A stretch of DNA of 64,000 nucleotides from Planctomycetaceae bacterium (GTDB lineage Bacteria > Planctomycetota > Planctomycetia > Planctomycetales > Planctomycetaceae): assembly GCA_017795105.1 (NCBI GenBank), contig CP051247.1, positions 124,001-188,000 on the forward strand, written 5' to 3'. Shown one piece after another: positions 17,962-26,515 of the stretch (positions are counted from its first letter, which is position 1; each line of letters begins with the position of its first letter). The notes under the pieces are model-generated. The model searched no databases. It saw only the letters and a program-made list of their open reading frames with translations, and was not told the origin of the DNA. A program made the translations under genes and the position numbers.

Positions 17962-19402
17962 ACGAACCCCGCTGCTGTTCTTCGAGAAGCTGGCCCGCGT
18001 TGGCGAGGTGGTCGTCCAGACCTCCGCCGATCTTGCTCGGGAAGGCATTCGCACGGGCATGCCGCTGACCGATGCCAAACTTCGCTGGACGCAGCCGCTG
18101 CAGATTCTCGAAGCCAGTCCGGCTCGCGATTATCATGCGCTCCGCCGGCTGGCGATCGCCTGTCAGTGCTTCAGTCCGATTGTCGGCATTGAAGAAACAC
18201 CTCCGCTCGACAGCCTGCTGTTCGACCTGACCGGCTGCATTCACCTGTATGGCAGCGAACGCGAGTTCTGCCGCCAGCTGATGACCTTTCTCAACGATCG
18301 TGGACTCGCAGGCCGCATCGCCATCGCCGATACGATTGGCATGGCCTGGGGCATGGCTCATTACGGCGTCCGGAGATCGAACAGTTTTCAGATCGTCAAT
18401 TCCCGAAAGTCTCCGCAGCGATTGCCGGTGGAAGCGTTGCGGCTTTCAAGTAACCTCTCGGCTCGATTGCGGGAGTTTGATCTCAAAGAGATCGACCAGA
18501 TTCTTCGCCTGCCGCGAGAATCGTTGAAGCCGCGGTTCGGCGAGGAACTTCCCACCCGGCTCGATCAGTTCCAGGGACATCGAACCGAAGTCCTCATTCC
18601 GGAAGTGCTGCCTGAACCAGTCTGGACCGATGAGGTTCTTGAGTATCCGGTCACCGAGAAGTATCTCATTGAGATTGTCTTGAAACGGGTGCTGCAGTCG
18701 TTGCTGGTTCAACTGGAGAAGCAGCAGCACGGCCTGTTGCGGCTGCAGGTGCAGTTGTTCAACGGGAAGGAATCGACACTCGAGTTGACTCTCGGCACGA
18801 TCCGTCCCACGCTGGCCGAACAGGAACTGTGGAACCTGATCGCTCTCAAGCTTGAGACCACGCAGCTGCGCGTCGAGATCGATCGCATCGTGCTGCGAGC
18901 CGCGGAAACCGCGTCGCTCCGCTTTCGCCGCCGTACGTTGTTTGAAGACGATTCCGCGATCGAAACCCGCGAGTACGAAACGCTCGTCAATCGCCTCACC
19001 ACGCGTCTCGGTGATCAGGCCGTTCTCAAGGCGGAACTGGTTGAAGACGTCCAGCCCGAACGGAGCGTGAGCTTCACCCCGGCTCTGGAACCTCCGATGT
19101 CGGTGCGGAACAACGACTCGCTCTTCTCCCGCCCACTACGTCCGCTGTCACTGTTTTCCGAGCCGATCGCCATCCGCGTGAACTCCGTGATCCCTAACGG
19201 TCCGCCCTTACGGTTCTGGTGGGATCAACAGGAACACATCGCCGAAATCGCCTGGGGCCCGGAACGACTCGAAACCGGCTGGTGGCGGGACGACGCCATC
19301 CGCCGCGATTACTACCGCGTCGAAACCACCACCCACCAGCGATTCTGGCTCTTTCGACGAAGGGAACAACGCGACTGGTTTTTACATGGCTGCTTTGACT
19401 GA
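17885..19402 (+). CDS. imuB: ImuB, catalytically degenerate Y-family polymerase
   Basis: A 505-residue Y-family polymerase homologue. The N-terminal metal motif DxDxFY of active enzymes is replaced by CLWLPRWSIQCY, and the second acidic motif is SLLFDLTGCIHLYG. This loss of catalytic carboxylates is the hallmark of ImuB, which serves as the beta-clamp-binding adapter of the ImuA-ImuB-DnaE2 mutasome. The palm/finger and little-finger-like regions follow, ending in a C-terminal tail with FWWDQQEHIAEIAWGPERLETGWW, as in other ImuB proteins. It starts inside the end of imuA, and dnaE2 follows after a 240-base spacer rich in hairpins. Confidence 0.9.
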   Translation: MTRRIACLWLPRWSIQCYRQDKPEHKRTPLLFFEKLARVGEVVVQTSADLAREGIRTGMPLTDAKLRWTQPLQILEASPARDYHALRRLAIACQCFSPIVGIEETPPLDSLLFDLTGCIHLYGSEREFCRQLMTFLNDRGLAGRIAIADTIGMAWGMAHYGVRRSNSFQIVNSRKSPQRLPVEALRLSSNLSARLREFDLKEIDQILRLPRESLKPRFGEELPTRLDQFQGHRTEVLIPEVLPEPVWTDEVLEYPVTEKYLIEIVLKRVLQSLLVQLEKQQHGLLRLQVQLFNGKESTLELTLGTIRPTLAEQELWNLIALKLETTQLRVEIDRIVLRAAETASLRFRRRTLFEDDSAIETREYETLVNRLTTRLGDQAVLKAELVEDVQPERSVSFTPALEPPMSVRNNDSLFSRPLRPLSLFSEPIAIRVNSVIPNGPPLRFWWDQQEHIAEIAWGPERLETGWWRDDAIRRDYYRVETTTHQRFWLFRRREQRDWFLHGCFD

Positions 19403-19424
19403 CTCACAAGGCACGAAGGGATGG

Positions 19425-19457
19425 CACAGAGATTCATCTCTGTGTTGCTCGGAGCAA
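19425..19457. repeat. Two adjacent perfect hairpins in the imuB-dnaE2 spacer
   Basis: CACAGAGAT-tc-ATCTCTGTG (9-bp stem, 19425-19444) is followed directly by TTGCT-cgg-AGCAA (5-bp stem, 3-base loop). No U tract follows, so they look more like repeat-type palindromes than a terminator. Confidence 0.65.
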
Positions 19458-19518
19458 CAGGAGGCTTGTCTTCACCGCTCTTCGTGAATTCACATTATGA
19501 ATCATGCCAAAGGGGTAG

Positions 19519-19539
19519 CCCCGGTTGATTCAACCGGGG
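19519..19539. repeat. Palindromic CCCCGGTTG repeat element
   Basis: A perfect 9-bp stem CCCCGGTTG/CAACCGGGG with loop ATT, flanked by GGTAG and GGCGAAGCCAC, resembles REP-like palindromes that recur between planctomycete genes. No other copy is evident in this window, so dispersal is not shown here. Confidence 0.55.
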
Positions 19540-19642
19540 TGGCGAAGCCACAAGAGGTCCGTCAACACGCTTTCAATTTGAATCGATTGTTGTCTCTAAT
19601 CCATCCTTACAAATGACTGACATCCTCCACTGATTGACCCCA

Positions 19643-22600
19643 ATGCCTGAACTCGCCTTTGAGAAAGCTCGGCAGGTTTACCCGGAGATCCATGCTCGGC
19701 GGGCTGGATCGCGGCACGACCGTGCGCTCCCTTTCGCGGAGCTGCAGTGCAAGTCGAACTTCTCATTTCTGGAGGGAGCTTCGCATCCCGATGAGCTGGT
19801 TGAACGGGCGGCCGAACTCGGCTATCGAGCAGTGGCCATTACTGATCGCAACACGCTGGCCGGGGTTGTTCGGGCTCATGTCGCCGCGAAACAGGCCAAC
19901 CTCAAACTCCTGATCGGAGCCGAGATCACGCCGGTCGATGCTCCGCCCGTCGTTCTGCTCTGCATGAACCGCAATGGATACAGTCAGCTCTGTCGACTCA
20001 TTACCCGTGGACGCACCCGGGCAGAGAAGGGGAGTTGCGAGCTTCGCTTTCGAGACCTGGTCGAGTTCTCCGCTGATCTGATCGCGTGCGTCCCTTTGCT
20101 CGCCCGCCCAACGGAATCGACAGTCAACTGCAGTGTGGAGGATCTGACACGCTATCGCGACCTCTATGGCGATCGCTGCTACGGACTGGTCCACCGGCAT
20201 CTGACTGATCGCGATGAGTATTTACTGGCTGAGCAGCTGCAGACCGCGAAAGCCGCCGGCGTTCTCGCCGCTGCGTCCAATGACGTTTACTATCACGTGC
20301 CCGGTCGTCGCGTGCTGCAGGATGTGTTGACGGCAACCCGCCATCGCTGTGCCGTCGCCGATCTGGGATGGCGGATGTTTCCGAACGCTGAGCGATATCT
20401 CAAATCACCTCAGCAGATGCAGGCTCACTTTGGCAGTCATCCCGAGTTGATCCGTCGCACGGCTGTCATTGCCGATCGCTGCCAGTTCTCGCTCGATGAA
20501 CTCCGTTACGAATACCCCGAAGAACTTTGTCCACCCGGTCAAACAGTCTCGCAGTATCTGAATGACCTCACGTGGCAGGGAGCAGCAGAACGCTATCCCG
20601 ATGGCATCCCGGACAACGTGCGGCAACTGGTCGAGCATGAACTGGAACTGATCGCCGACCTTCACTACGAAGCCTACTTCCTGACGGTTTACGATCTCGT
20701 CCGCTTCGCCCGTAGTCGGGACATTCTTTGTCAGGGCCGCGGATCCGCCGCCAACTCGGCGGTCTGTTACTGCCTCGGCGTCACGTCGGTCGACCCGGCT
20801 CGCATTGATGTGCTGTTCGAACGCTTTATCTCCAAAGAACGCGACGAAGCTCCCGATATCGACATCGATTTCGAGCACGAGCGACGCGAGGAAGTGCTGC
20901 AGTACATCTACGAAAAATACGGCCGCGAACGAGCAGGGATGACGGCGACGCTCATCACCTATCGCATCAAATCGGCCATGCGGGATGTCGGCAAAGCACT
21001 GGGGCTGTCGCTCGACAGTATCGATCGGCTCGCCAAGAACTTCGAGCGGTACAACGAAGTCCACAAAGTCGGCCGGCGGATGGAAGAATCGGGGCTGTCT
21101 CCGGACTCCGGCCTCGGCCAGCTGATGCACCGGCTCGTGATCGACATCCTCGGCTTTCCCCGGCACCTCTCGCAGCACACGGGCGGCATGGTGATGACCA
21201 ACAGCCCGCTTTGCGAGATCGTCCCGATCGAGAATGCATCAATGCCCGGCCGCACGGTCGTCGAATGGGACAAGAATGATCTCGACGCCCTCGGCATCCT
21301 CAAAGTCGACTGCCTCGCTCTCGGCATGTTGACCGCCGTCCGGAAGTGCTTCGATCTCCTCGAGCGACACTATCAACGCCCGTTGACTCTGGCGACGGTC
21401 CCCGCGGAAGACCCGGTCACGTATCAGATGATCCAGAAAGCCGACACCATCGGTGTTTTCCAGATCGAAAGCCGGGCGCAGATGAGCATGCTTCCCCGGC
21501 TCAAGCCGAAGGAGTTCTACGACCTTGTCATTGAAGTCTCGCTGGTTCGCCCCGGACCGATTCAGGGAGACATGGTGCATCCGTATCTGCGACGACGGGA
21601 TGGGCTTGAATCGGTCGAGTATCCGAGCGAAGAAGTGCGGCAGGTCCTGAACCGCACACTGGGAGTGCCGATTTTTCAGGAACAGGCGATGAAGCTCGCC
21701 GTGGTGGCCGCCGGCTTCACGCCGGGCGAAGCGGATCAGTTGCGGCGGGCCATGGGGGCGTGGCGGAAATCGGGTGTGATGGATGCCTTCCATCAGAAGT
21801 TGAGCCAGGGGATGCAGGCCCGCGGCTACACCGAGGAGTTTGCCGAGCGGCTGTTCAACCAGATTCGCGGCTTTGGCGAATACGGCTTTCCGGAATCTCA
21901 TGCGGCCAGCTTCGCGCTGCTGGTCTATGTTTCGTCCTGGCTGAAGTGTCACTATCCCGATGTCTTTCTGGCCGCGATGCTCAACAGCCAGCCGCTCGGG
22001 TTCTATCAGCCGGCCTCGCTCGTCCGCGATGCTCGCGAGCATGGGATCGAAGTCCGCCGGGTCGATGTCAACTCCAGCGACTGGGACTGCACACTGGAGC
22101 AGAAACGCAATGCCCGGCATCGCTCGGTTCGACTCGGCTTCCGCATGGTGAGCGGGATGCAGCAGAGCGATGCAGAGAAGATCATCGCCGCCCGGAAGGA
22201 CGGGCCTTACGTAAGTATCGATGATGTCGCCAACAGGGCTCGCGTTTCCAACAGTGTGCTCTCGCGTCTGGCCCGAGCCGATGCGTTCGGTTCACTCAAG
22301 TTGAGCCGCCGCGAAGCATTGTGGGAATCCTTACCAGAACGTTTTACGCAGACTCTGCTCGAATCGCAATCAGGCGACGCCCTTCCAAAAACACTGCCGG
22401 GAATGGCTCCGCTCGCGGAAGTCGTACACGATTATCGCCATACCGGATTGACGCTCAAACGGCATCCTGTTTCGTTCATCCGGTCTCGACTGCAACAGAA
22501 GAGAGTCCTTCCGGCGGCTGCCCTGGAGACATACCCCGCCGATCGCAAAGTTAAAGTCGCCGGTCTGATCCTCCTGCGTCAACGACCGGGCACCGCCAAG

Positions 22601-22822
22601 GGCATCACCTTTATGACGCTGGAAGACGAAACCGGCATCACCAATCTCGTGGTGCATCCCAACACCTGGGAGCGATTCCGCGTGACGGCTCGCACGGCGA
22701 CCGCGATGATGGTCCGGGGAATTCTTCAGCGGGAATCGTCGGTCGTGCACGTGGTCGTCGACCATATGTGGGATCTTTCGGAAGAATTCTCCCGCATTGG
22801 GAAGTCGCGAGACTTCGGCTGA
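19643..22822 (+). CDS. dnaE2: DnaE2, error-prone DNA polymerase III alpha subunit
   Basis: A 1,059-residue C-family polymerase. The order of domains is as in DnaE2: an N-terminal PHP domain (FAELQCKSNFSFLEGASHPDELVERAAELGYRAVAITDRNTLAG), palm with the PDIDIDFEHERREEV aspartates near residue 410, fingers (GGMVMTNSPLCEIVP, TIGVFQIESRAQMSMLPRLKP, SLVRPGPIQGDMVHPYLRRR), HhH region, and a C-terminal OB fold (VKVAGLILLRQRPGTAKGITFMTLEDETG). The PHP first HxH motif is Q-C-K, consistent with loss of proofreading metal binding, as is usual in DnaE2. Start ATG 19643 was chosen; a TTG at 19634 would add three residues. It is the catalytic member of the imu mutasome. Confidence 0.95.
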   Translation: MPELAFEKARQVYPEIHARRAGSRHDRALPFAELQCKSNFSFLEGASHPDELVERAAELGYRAVAITDRNTLAGVVRAHVAAKQANLKLLIGAEITPVDAPPVVLLCMNRNGYSQLCRLITRGRTRAEKGSCELRFRDLVEFSADLIACVPLLARPTESTVNCSVEDLTRYRDLYGDRCYGLVHRHLTDRDEYLLAEQLQTAKAAGVLAAASNDVYYHVPGRRVLQDVLTATRHRCAVADLGWRMFPNAERYLKSPQQMQAHFGSHPELIRRTAVIADRCQFSLDELRYEYPEELCPPGQTVSQYLNDLTWQGAAERYPDGIPDNVRQLVEHELELIADLHYEAYFLTVYDLVRFARSRDILCQGRGSAANSAVCYCLGVTSVDPARIDVLFERFISKERDEAPDIDIDFEHERREEVLQYIYEKYGRERAGMTATLITYRIKSAMRDVGKALGLSLDSIDRLAKNFERYNEVHKVGRRMEESGLSPDSGLGQLMHRLVIDILGFPRHLSQHTGGMVMTNSPLCEIVPIENASMPGRTVVEWDKNDLDALGILKVDCLALGMLTAVRKCFDLLERHYQRPLTLATVPAEDPVTYQMIQKADTIGVFQIESRAQMSMLPRLKPKEFYDLVIEVSLVRPGPIQGDMVHPYLRRRDGLESVEYPSEEVRQVLNRTLGVPIFQEQAMKLAVVAAGFTPGEADQLRRAMGAWRKSGVMDAFHQKLSQGMQARGYTEEFAERLFNQIRGFGEYGFPESHAASFALLVYVSSWLKCHYPDVFLAAMLNSQPLGFYQPASLVRDAREHGIEVRRVDVNSSDWDCTLEQKRNARHRSVRLGFRMVSGMQQSDAEKIIAARKDGPYVSIDDVANRARVSNSVLSRLARADAFGSLKLSRREALWESLPERFTQTLLESQSGDALPKTLPGMAPLAEVVHDYRHTGLTLKRHPVSFIRSRLQQKRVLPAAALETYPADRKVKVAGLILLRQRPGTAKGITFMTLEDETGITNLVVHPNTWERFRVTARTATAMMVRGILQRESSVVHVVVDHMWDLSEEFSRIGKSRDFG

Positions 22823-22858
22823 ATTGCGACCGCGACGAGAATCTAGTTCAATAACAGG

Positions 22859-23491
22859 ATGTGCCATCGATACAACATCAATGTCAGTCCAGCCATGCTG
22901 GCCGAGATTTTCGATGTCGTCCGCAATGAATGTCCTGACGACTTCGATCAGGATCTCTATCCGCTCTCGATCGGGCCGGTCGTCCGGCTCGATGCCGACG
23001 GGGAACGCGAACTGATTCCGATGCAATGGGGGCTGCTTCCACCATGGTGGAAACCTTCCGCGAAGTCGAAGTCTCGCAAGACGTTTCAGCGGCAATGCTT
23101 CAACGCCCGCTCCGAGACCGTCCACGAAAAACCGACGTATCGAGCCGCCTTCAAGTCCCGCCGCTGCCTGATCCCCGTTCATCGCTTTGATGAAAAAGAC
23201 CACTGGTTCGCCCAGCCGAGCGGGGAGCCGTTCGCCTTCGCGGGTCTGTGGGAGCGCTGGCACAACGACGAGGAAACGGTCGAATCGTACACGTTCCTCA
23301 CCACCGAACCGAATCCGCTGATCGCCAGTGTCGGTCATCACCGCATGCCGATCGTCCTCACCAACCCCGAAGACCAGACCCGCTGGCTCAGTCCTGATAT
23401 CGTGGACAGAGCCCCCCTCGAGAGTCTCCTCCATCCCGCCGGCCCCGATGTGCTGGTGGAAGCTGACGGCAAACGCCGGACGCTGTTCTAG
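22859..23491 (+). CDS. SRAP (YedK/HMCES-type) abasic-site DNA-protein crosslinking protein
   Basis: A 210-residue SOS response-associated peptidase family protein. The catalytic Cys2 directly follows Met1 (MCHRYN) and requires Met removal to form the thiazolidine crosslink with abasic DNA. The other signature residues are present: N82 and R84 in CFNARSET, E112 in RRCLIPVHRFDEK (equivalent to the Glu of GFYEW), and H160/H161 in GHHRMPIVL. The family caps abasic sites in single-stranded DNA during replication. It lies 36 bases after dnaE2 on the same strand, which fits a damage-tolerance operon. Confidence 0.92.
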   Translation: MCHRYNINVSPAMLAEIFDVVRNECPDDFDQDLYPLSIGPVVRLDADGERELIPMQWGLLPPWWKPSAKSKSRKTFQRQCFNARSETVHEKPTYRAAFKSRRCLIPVHRFDEKDHWFAQPSGEPFAFAGLWERWHNDEETVESYTFLTTEPNPLIASVGHHRMPIVLTNPEDQTRWLSPDIVDRAPLESLLHPAGPDVLVEADGKRRTLF

Positions 23492-23537
23492 AGAAGACTC
23501 GCTCCATCCCATAGCTTCCAGCCTGAGGAGACATCCG

Positions 23538-24803
23538 ATGCCCAATCGCACTGAAACTTCTATTGGTCGTGTCACCCGACGCACATTCCTCGGCACAACC
23601 GTCGCCGGCACGGTTTCCTTAATCAATCCGCTCAATGGCCAGGCCGCCGAGCCGTGCAGCCCTCGCGACATCAAAACAATTACCAGTGGCCCGAAGGATT
23701 ATTGTGGCTGGCCGACTGTCACACGCCGAGCTAACGGGGAGCTAATCGTAGTCTGGTCTGGAGGCCGGGATCGGCACGTCTGTCCGTTCGGATCGGTGCA
23801 AATGATGCGATCAAATGACAACGGAGAAACCTGGACCTGGCCCCGAACAATTCTTGACGGAGCTGGCGACGACCGGGATGCGGGCATCCTCGAAACGTCG
23901 AAAGGCACGTTGCTGGCGACAACCTTCACTTCACTTGCCTACGAGCCACTGCTCAACGCAGAGCTGGAACGAATCGCCGAGAAGAAGAACAAAAAGAAAA
24001 GCAAAGCGAAGGCCGATGAGTCCGAGCAGGACGAGGACGAGGACGAAAAGAAGAAACCCAAACCCTGGCCCAAGAAACGCCTGAAGCAGTGGATGGCTGC
24101 TCACAATCGTCTCTCCGATGAACAGCGACAGCGGGAACTGGGAGAATGGATGATCCGGTCCACTGATGGCGGAGTCACCTGGTCGGAACGATACCCGACT
24201 CTGGTCAACAGCCCCCATGGCCCGATCGAGCTTTCTGACGGCCGATTGCTTTACGCCGGAAAGGAACTTTGGAGCGACTCAAGGAGAATTGGCGTCTGCG
24301 TCTCGGAAGACGATGGCCTCTCCTGGAACTGGCTGGCGGAGATCCCCACGCGAAGCGGCGATGATCCCAAAGCCTATCATGAACTGCATGCCGTCGAGGC
24401 AACAGATGGTCGAATCATTGTCCACATCCGCAACCACAACAAAAAGGATGCCAGCGCCACACTCCAGTCGGAATCGTTCGATGGCGGTCGTACCTGGTCG
24501 GAGCCGAAAGCGATCGGCGTCTGGGGGTTTCCATCGTTTCTCACCCGGCTCCGAGACGGACGACTTCTGATGAGCTACGGCTATCGGAAGAAACCCTACG
24601 GAAATCTCGCTCGCGTCAGTACCGATTGCGGCCATAGCTGGAGCGAGCCGATCACGATTTCCGACGATGGACCAGTCGGCGATCTGGGATACCCAAGCAC
24701 GGTCGAACTCGACGATGGCTCGTTGTTGACGATCTGGTACGAAGGGGTCGGCAACGGGCACCACGCCGTTTTGCGTCAGGCTCGCTGGACTCTCGACGCC
24801 TAA
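23538..24803 (+). CDS. Tat-exported sialidase-like beta-propeller protein
   Basis: A 421-residue protein with GAGGAG upstream of ATG 23538. A twin-arginine signal (VTRRTFLGTTVAGTVSLI) precedes a six-bladed sialidase fold with several Asp-box motifs: SNDNGETWTW, STDGGVTWSE, SEDDGLSWNW, SFDGGRTWSE and STDCGHSWSE. The bacterial neuraminidase active-site set is not clearly complete, so exo-sialidase activity is uncertain. Planctomycetes use this fold broadly on glycans. Between blades 2 and 3 (about residues 147-183) there is a highly charged insertion of lysines then acidic residues (KKNKKKSKAKADESEQDEDEDEKKK in pattern), likely a flexible surface loop. Confidence 0.8.
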   Translation: MPNRTETSIGRVTRRTFLGTTVAGTVSLINPLNGQAAEPCSPRDIKTITSGPKDYCGWPTVTRRANGELIVVWSGGRDRHVCPFGSVQMMRSNDNGETWTWPRTILDGAGDDRDAGILETSKGTLLATTFTSLAYEPLLNAELERIAEKKNKKKSKAKADESEQDEDEDEKKKPKPWPKKRLKQWMAAHNRLSDEQRQRELGEWMIRSTDGGVTWSERYPTLVNSPHGPIELSDGRLLYAGKELWSDSRRIGVCVSEDDGLSWNWLAEIPTRSGDDPKAYHELHAVEATDGRIIVHIRNHNKKDASATLQSESFDGGRTWSEPKAIGVWGFPSFLTRLRDGRLLMSYGYRKKPYGNLARVSTDCGHSWSEPITISDDGPVGDLGYPSTVELDDGSLLTIWYEGVGNGHHAVLRQARWTLDA

Positions 24804-24836
24804 ACCGTCGGTGTTACGAATCGCTGGAGACAGTTG

Positions 24837-25706
24837 TCATCGCGGCACCAGTCGCATGCCGAAGCCGCGGTACAGCAGCTTGAGATCATCCTGCGCCCAG
24901 GCCTCTTCGCCGACGTCGGGATCGACCATCGAGACATAGCCGTCGTCTTTGAACTCTCTGAGGATGACGCTGTGCAGATCGCCTCGACGCCAGCCATAGT
25001 CGTCCTCGTAGACGCTGGGAATCTCGCCGTACTGAGGGAGACCGACACTAAGAATGATCCAGCCGGGAGCGAGTGCCTTGAGGTCATCGTAATCGCCGTG
25101 GAAGACCTCCACTCGCCATGGAGTCCCTTCCGTTTTGAGTGCCAAACCACGGTAAAGTCCCTGCCACGCCGTGCCTTTTCTCGTCAGACACAAATTGATC
25201 ATCTCGGCTTCGGTTGCCGGGAGTTCGTGCTGCAGTAAGACCGTGGCGGCACAGGCCGGAGAACAGGTGACATCGCTCGTCTGCAGAGCAATTCCGTTAG
25301 TCACCGGAACGTTTCTTGAGATGGGCACATCACCCCACAGTGGATGGAGGAGGCTAACGATCCCCAGCAAAAAGAAGACACCAGCGTTCGCACTGCGACG
25401 AGCAAGCGAGCCGGGAATCGACCGGAACGCGGCTCCCGCTCCCAGTCCCGCGAACAGAGAAAGCCAGTTTCCGTAGAGGATTACGTTTTTGGTTTGCAGC
25501 ACCTCGATCAACCACGGAGCATCCTGGATCCAGAGAAACCAGATTGCACCGACAACCAGAACCAGCCCCAGGAACACAGGACGTGCACGACGCCGGAGTC
25601 GCCCGGCAATGAAATAGCCGAGGCCAAAGCAGACCAGCGACGCTGCCAGCATGACCGCGAACGCGATCATTAAGTCCGGCTGACGAAGTGATTCGAGCCC
25701 CTGCAT
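24837..25706 (-). CDS. Membrane-anchored C39-like cysteine peptidase
   Basis: A 289-residue protein from MQGLESLRQPD. The first about 130 residues carry four hydrophobic segments. The remainder is a papain-like C39 fold: SDVTCSPACAATVLLQHELPATEAEM (catalytic Cys, and a helix typical of double-glycine peptidases), WRRGDLHSVILREF (catalytic His) and MVDPDVGEEAW (catalytic Asp). C39 domains normally cleave GG leaders in bacteriocin exporters, but there is no ABC transporter here, so it is a stand-alone member. It probably acts on the periplasmic face. The frame continues upstream to 25907, overlapping paiB-like coding sequence, and this extension was rejected. Confidence 0.78.
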   Translation of the reverse strand: MQGLESLRQPDLMIAFAVMLAASLVCFGLGYFIAGRLRRRARPVFLGLVLVVGAIWFLWIQDAPWLIEVLQTKNVILYGNWLSLFAGLGAGAAFRSIPGSLARRSANAGVFFLLGIVSLLHPLWGDVPISRNVPVTNGIALQTSDVTCSPACAATVLLQHELPATEAEMINLCLTRKGTAWQGLYRGLALKTEGTPWRVEVFHGDYDDLKALAPGWIILSVGLPQYGEIPSVYEDDYGWRRGDLHSVILREFKDDGYVSMVDPDVGEEAWAQDDLKLLYRGFGMRLVPR

Positions 25707-25770
25707 GTTGGTGTCCCGAAGGAAGAGTGAGAGCGAAGCTTCCAAGCGAGCAGACAGACCACACCTGGCC

Positions 25771-26400
25771 TCACTCGTCCAGATCGACGCTGCAATGGTC
25801 TCTCGCGAACTCAGCCATCTCAGTAAGACCGGCCTGATCCAGCCCGGCAATGACACCAAGCTGGTCCTCAACCGATCGATTCTGGCCGAGTTTGAACTTC
25901 CCTTCAAGCCGGGTGACCTTGATTTCGAAGCCGACGATTGCCTGCTTCAACTGTTCATCGAGATCAGCCGGCAAATCGTTCTGCCACGGCTGGTCCGCAT
26001 TAGCTTCGTACTTGATCGCCATTCGCTTCAGAAAGCCATCGAGCCACTCTGACTCGTTTCGCAACGCCACGGTGCCGTAGGCATGGACGACGGCATAGTT
26101 CCAGGTCGGCACGGCGGGCTTCGATCCTGAATACCATCGTGGCGACACATAGGTGTGCGGCCCGTGAAAAATCGCCAGCGATTCCCCGGACTGTTCCAGA
26201 CTTTTCCAGTGAGGGTTGGCTTTCGCGAAATGGCCCTGAAGCGTGCCGAACGGTCCAGTCGTTCGATCCAGAAGCAGCGGAAGATGCGTCGCATACGGCA
26301 CGCCGTCGACCGTGGTAATTAGAGTCGCGAAACTGTACTGCTCGATGAATTCATGGAGCGTTTCAGAATCAGTCACTTCGAAAGAGGAGGGGATATACAC
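25771..26400 (-). CDS. PaiB-like FMN-binding negative regulator family protein
   Basis: A 209-residue protein of the PaiB family with a split-barrel FMN-binding fold. Motifs include MYIPSSFEVTD at the start, FATLITTVDGVPYATHLPLLLD, GHFAKANPHWKSL, AIFHGPHTYVSPRWY and VPTWNYAVVHAYG, all close to the family consensus. PaiB in Bacillus represses sporulation and protease genes. In other bacteria the members may be flavin-dependent enzymes, and no paiA is adjacent. It lies 64 bases before the C39-like gene on the same strand. Confidence 0.9.
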   Translation of the reverse strand: MYIPSSFEVTDSETLHEFIEQYSFATLITTVDGVPYATHLPLLLDRTTGPFGTLQGHFAKANPHWKSLEQSGESLAIFHGPHTYVSPRWYSGSKPAVPTWNYAVVHAYGTVALRNESEWLDGFLKRMAIKYEANADQPWQNDLPADLDEQLKQAIVGFEIKVTRLEGKFKLGQNRSVEDQLGVIAGLDQAGLTEMAEFARDHCSVDLDE

Positions 26401-26461
26401 GTCGTTGTCCAGCAGAGCGGAAGGGGCAAAATCACTGTCTACGAGATGACACCGATTCTAA

Positions 26462-26479
26462 GGGATCCGTTCGGATCCC
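26462..26479 (-). terminator. Hairpin after the isomerase operon
   Basis: GGGATCCG-tt-CGGATCCC is a perfect 8-bp stem between the isomerase stop and the paiB-like start. The U tract on the minus strand is weak (CTTAG), so termination is plausible but not certain. Confidence 0.5.
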
Positions 26480-26515
26480 GCTGCCCATTCTACGATTGAT
26501 CCGCCCAGGGGGACT

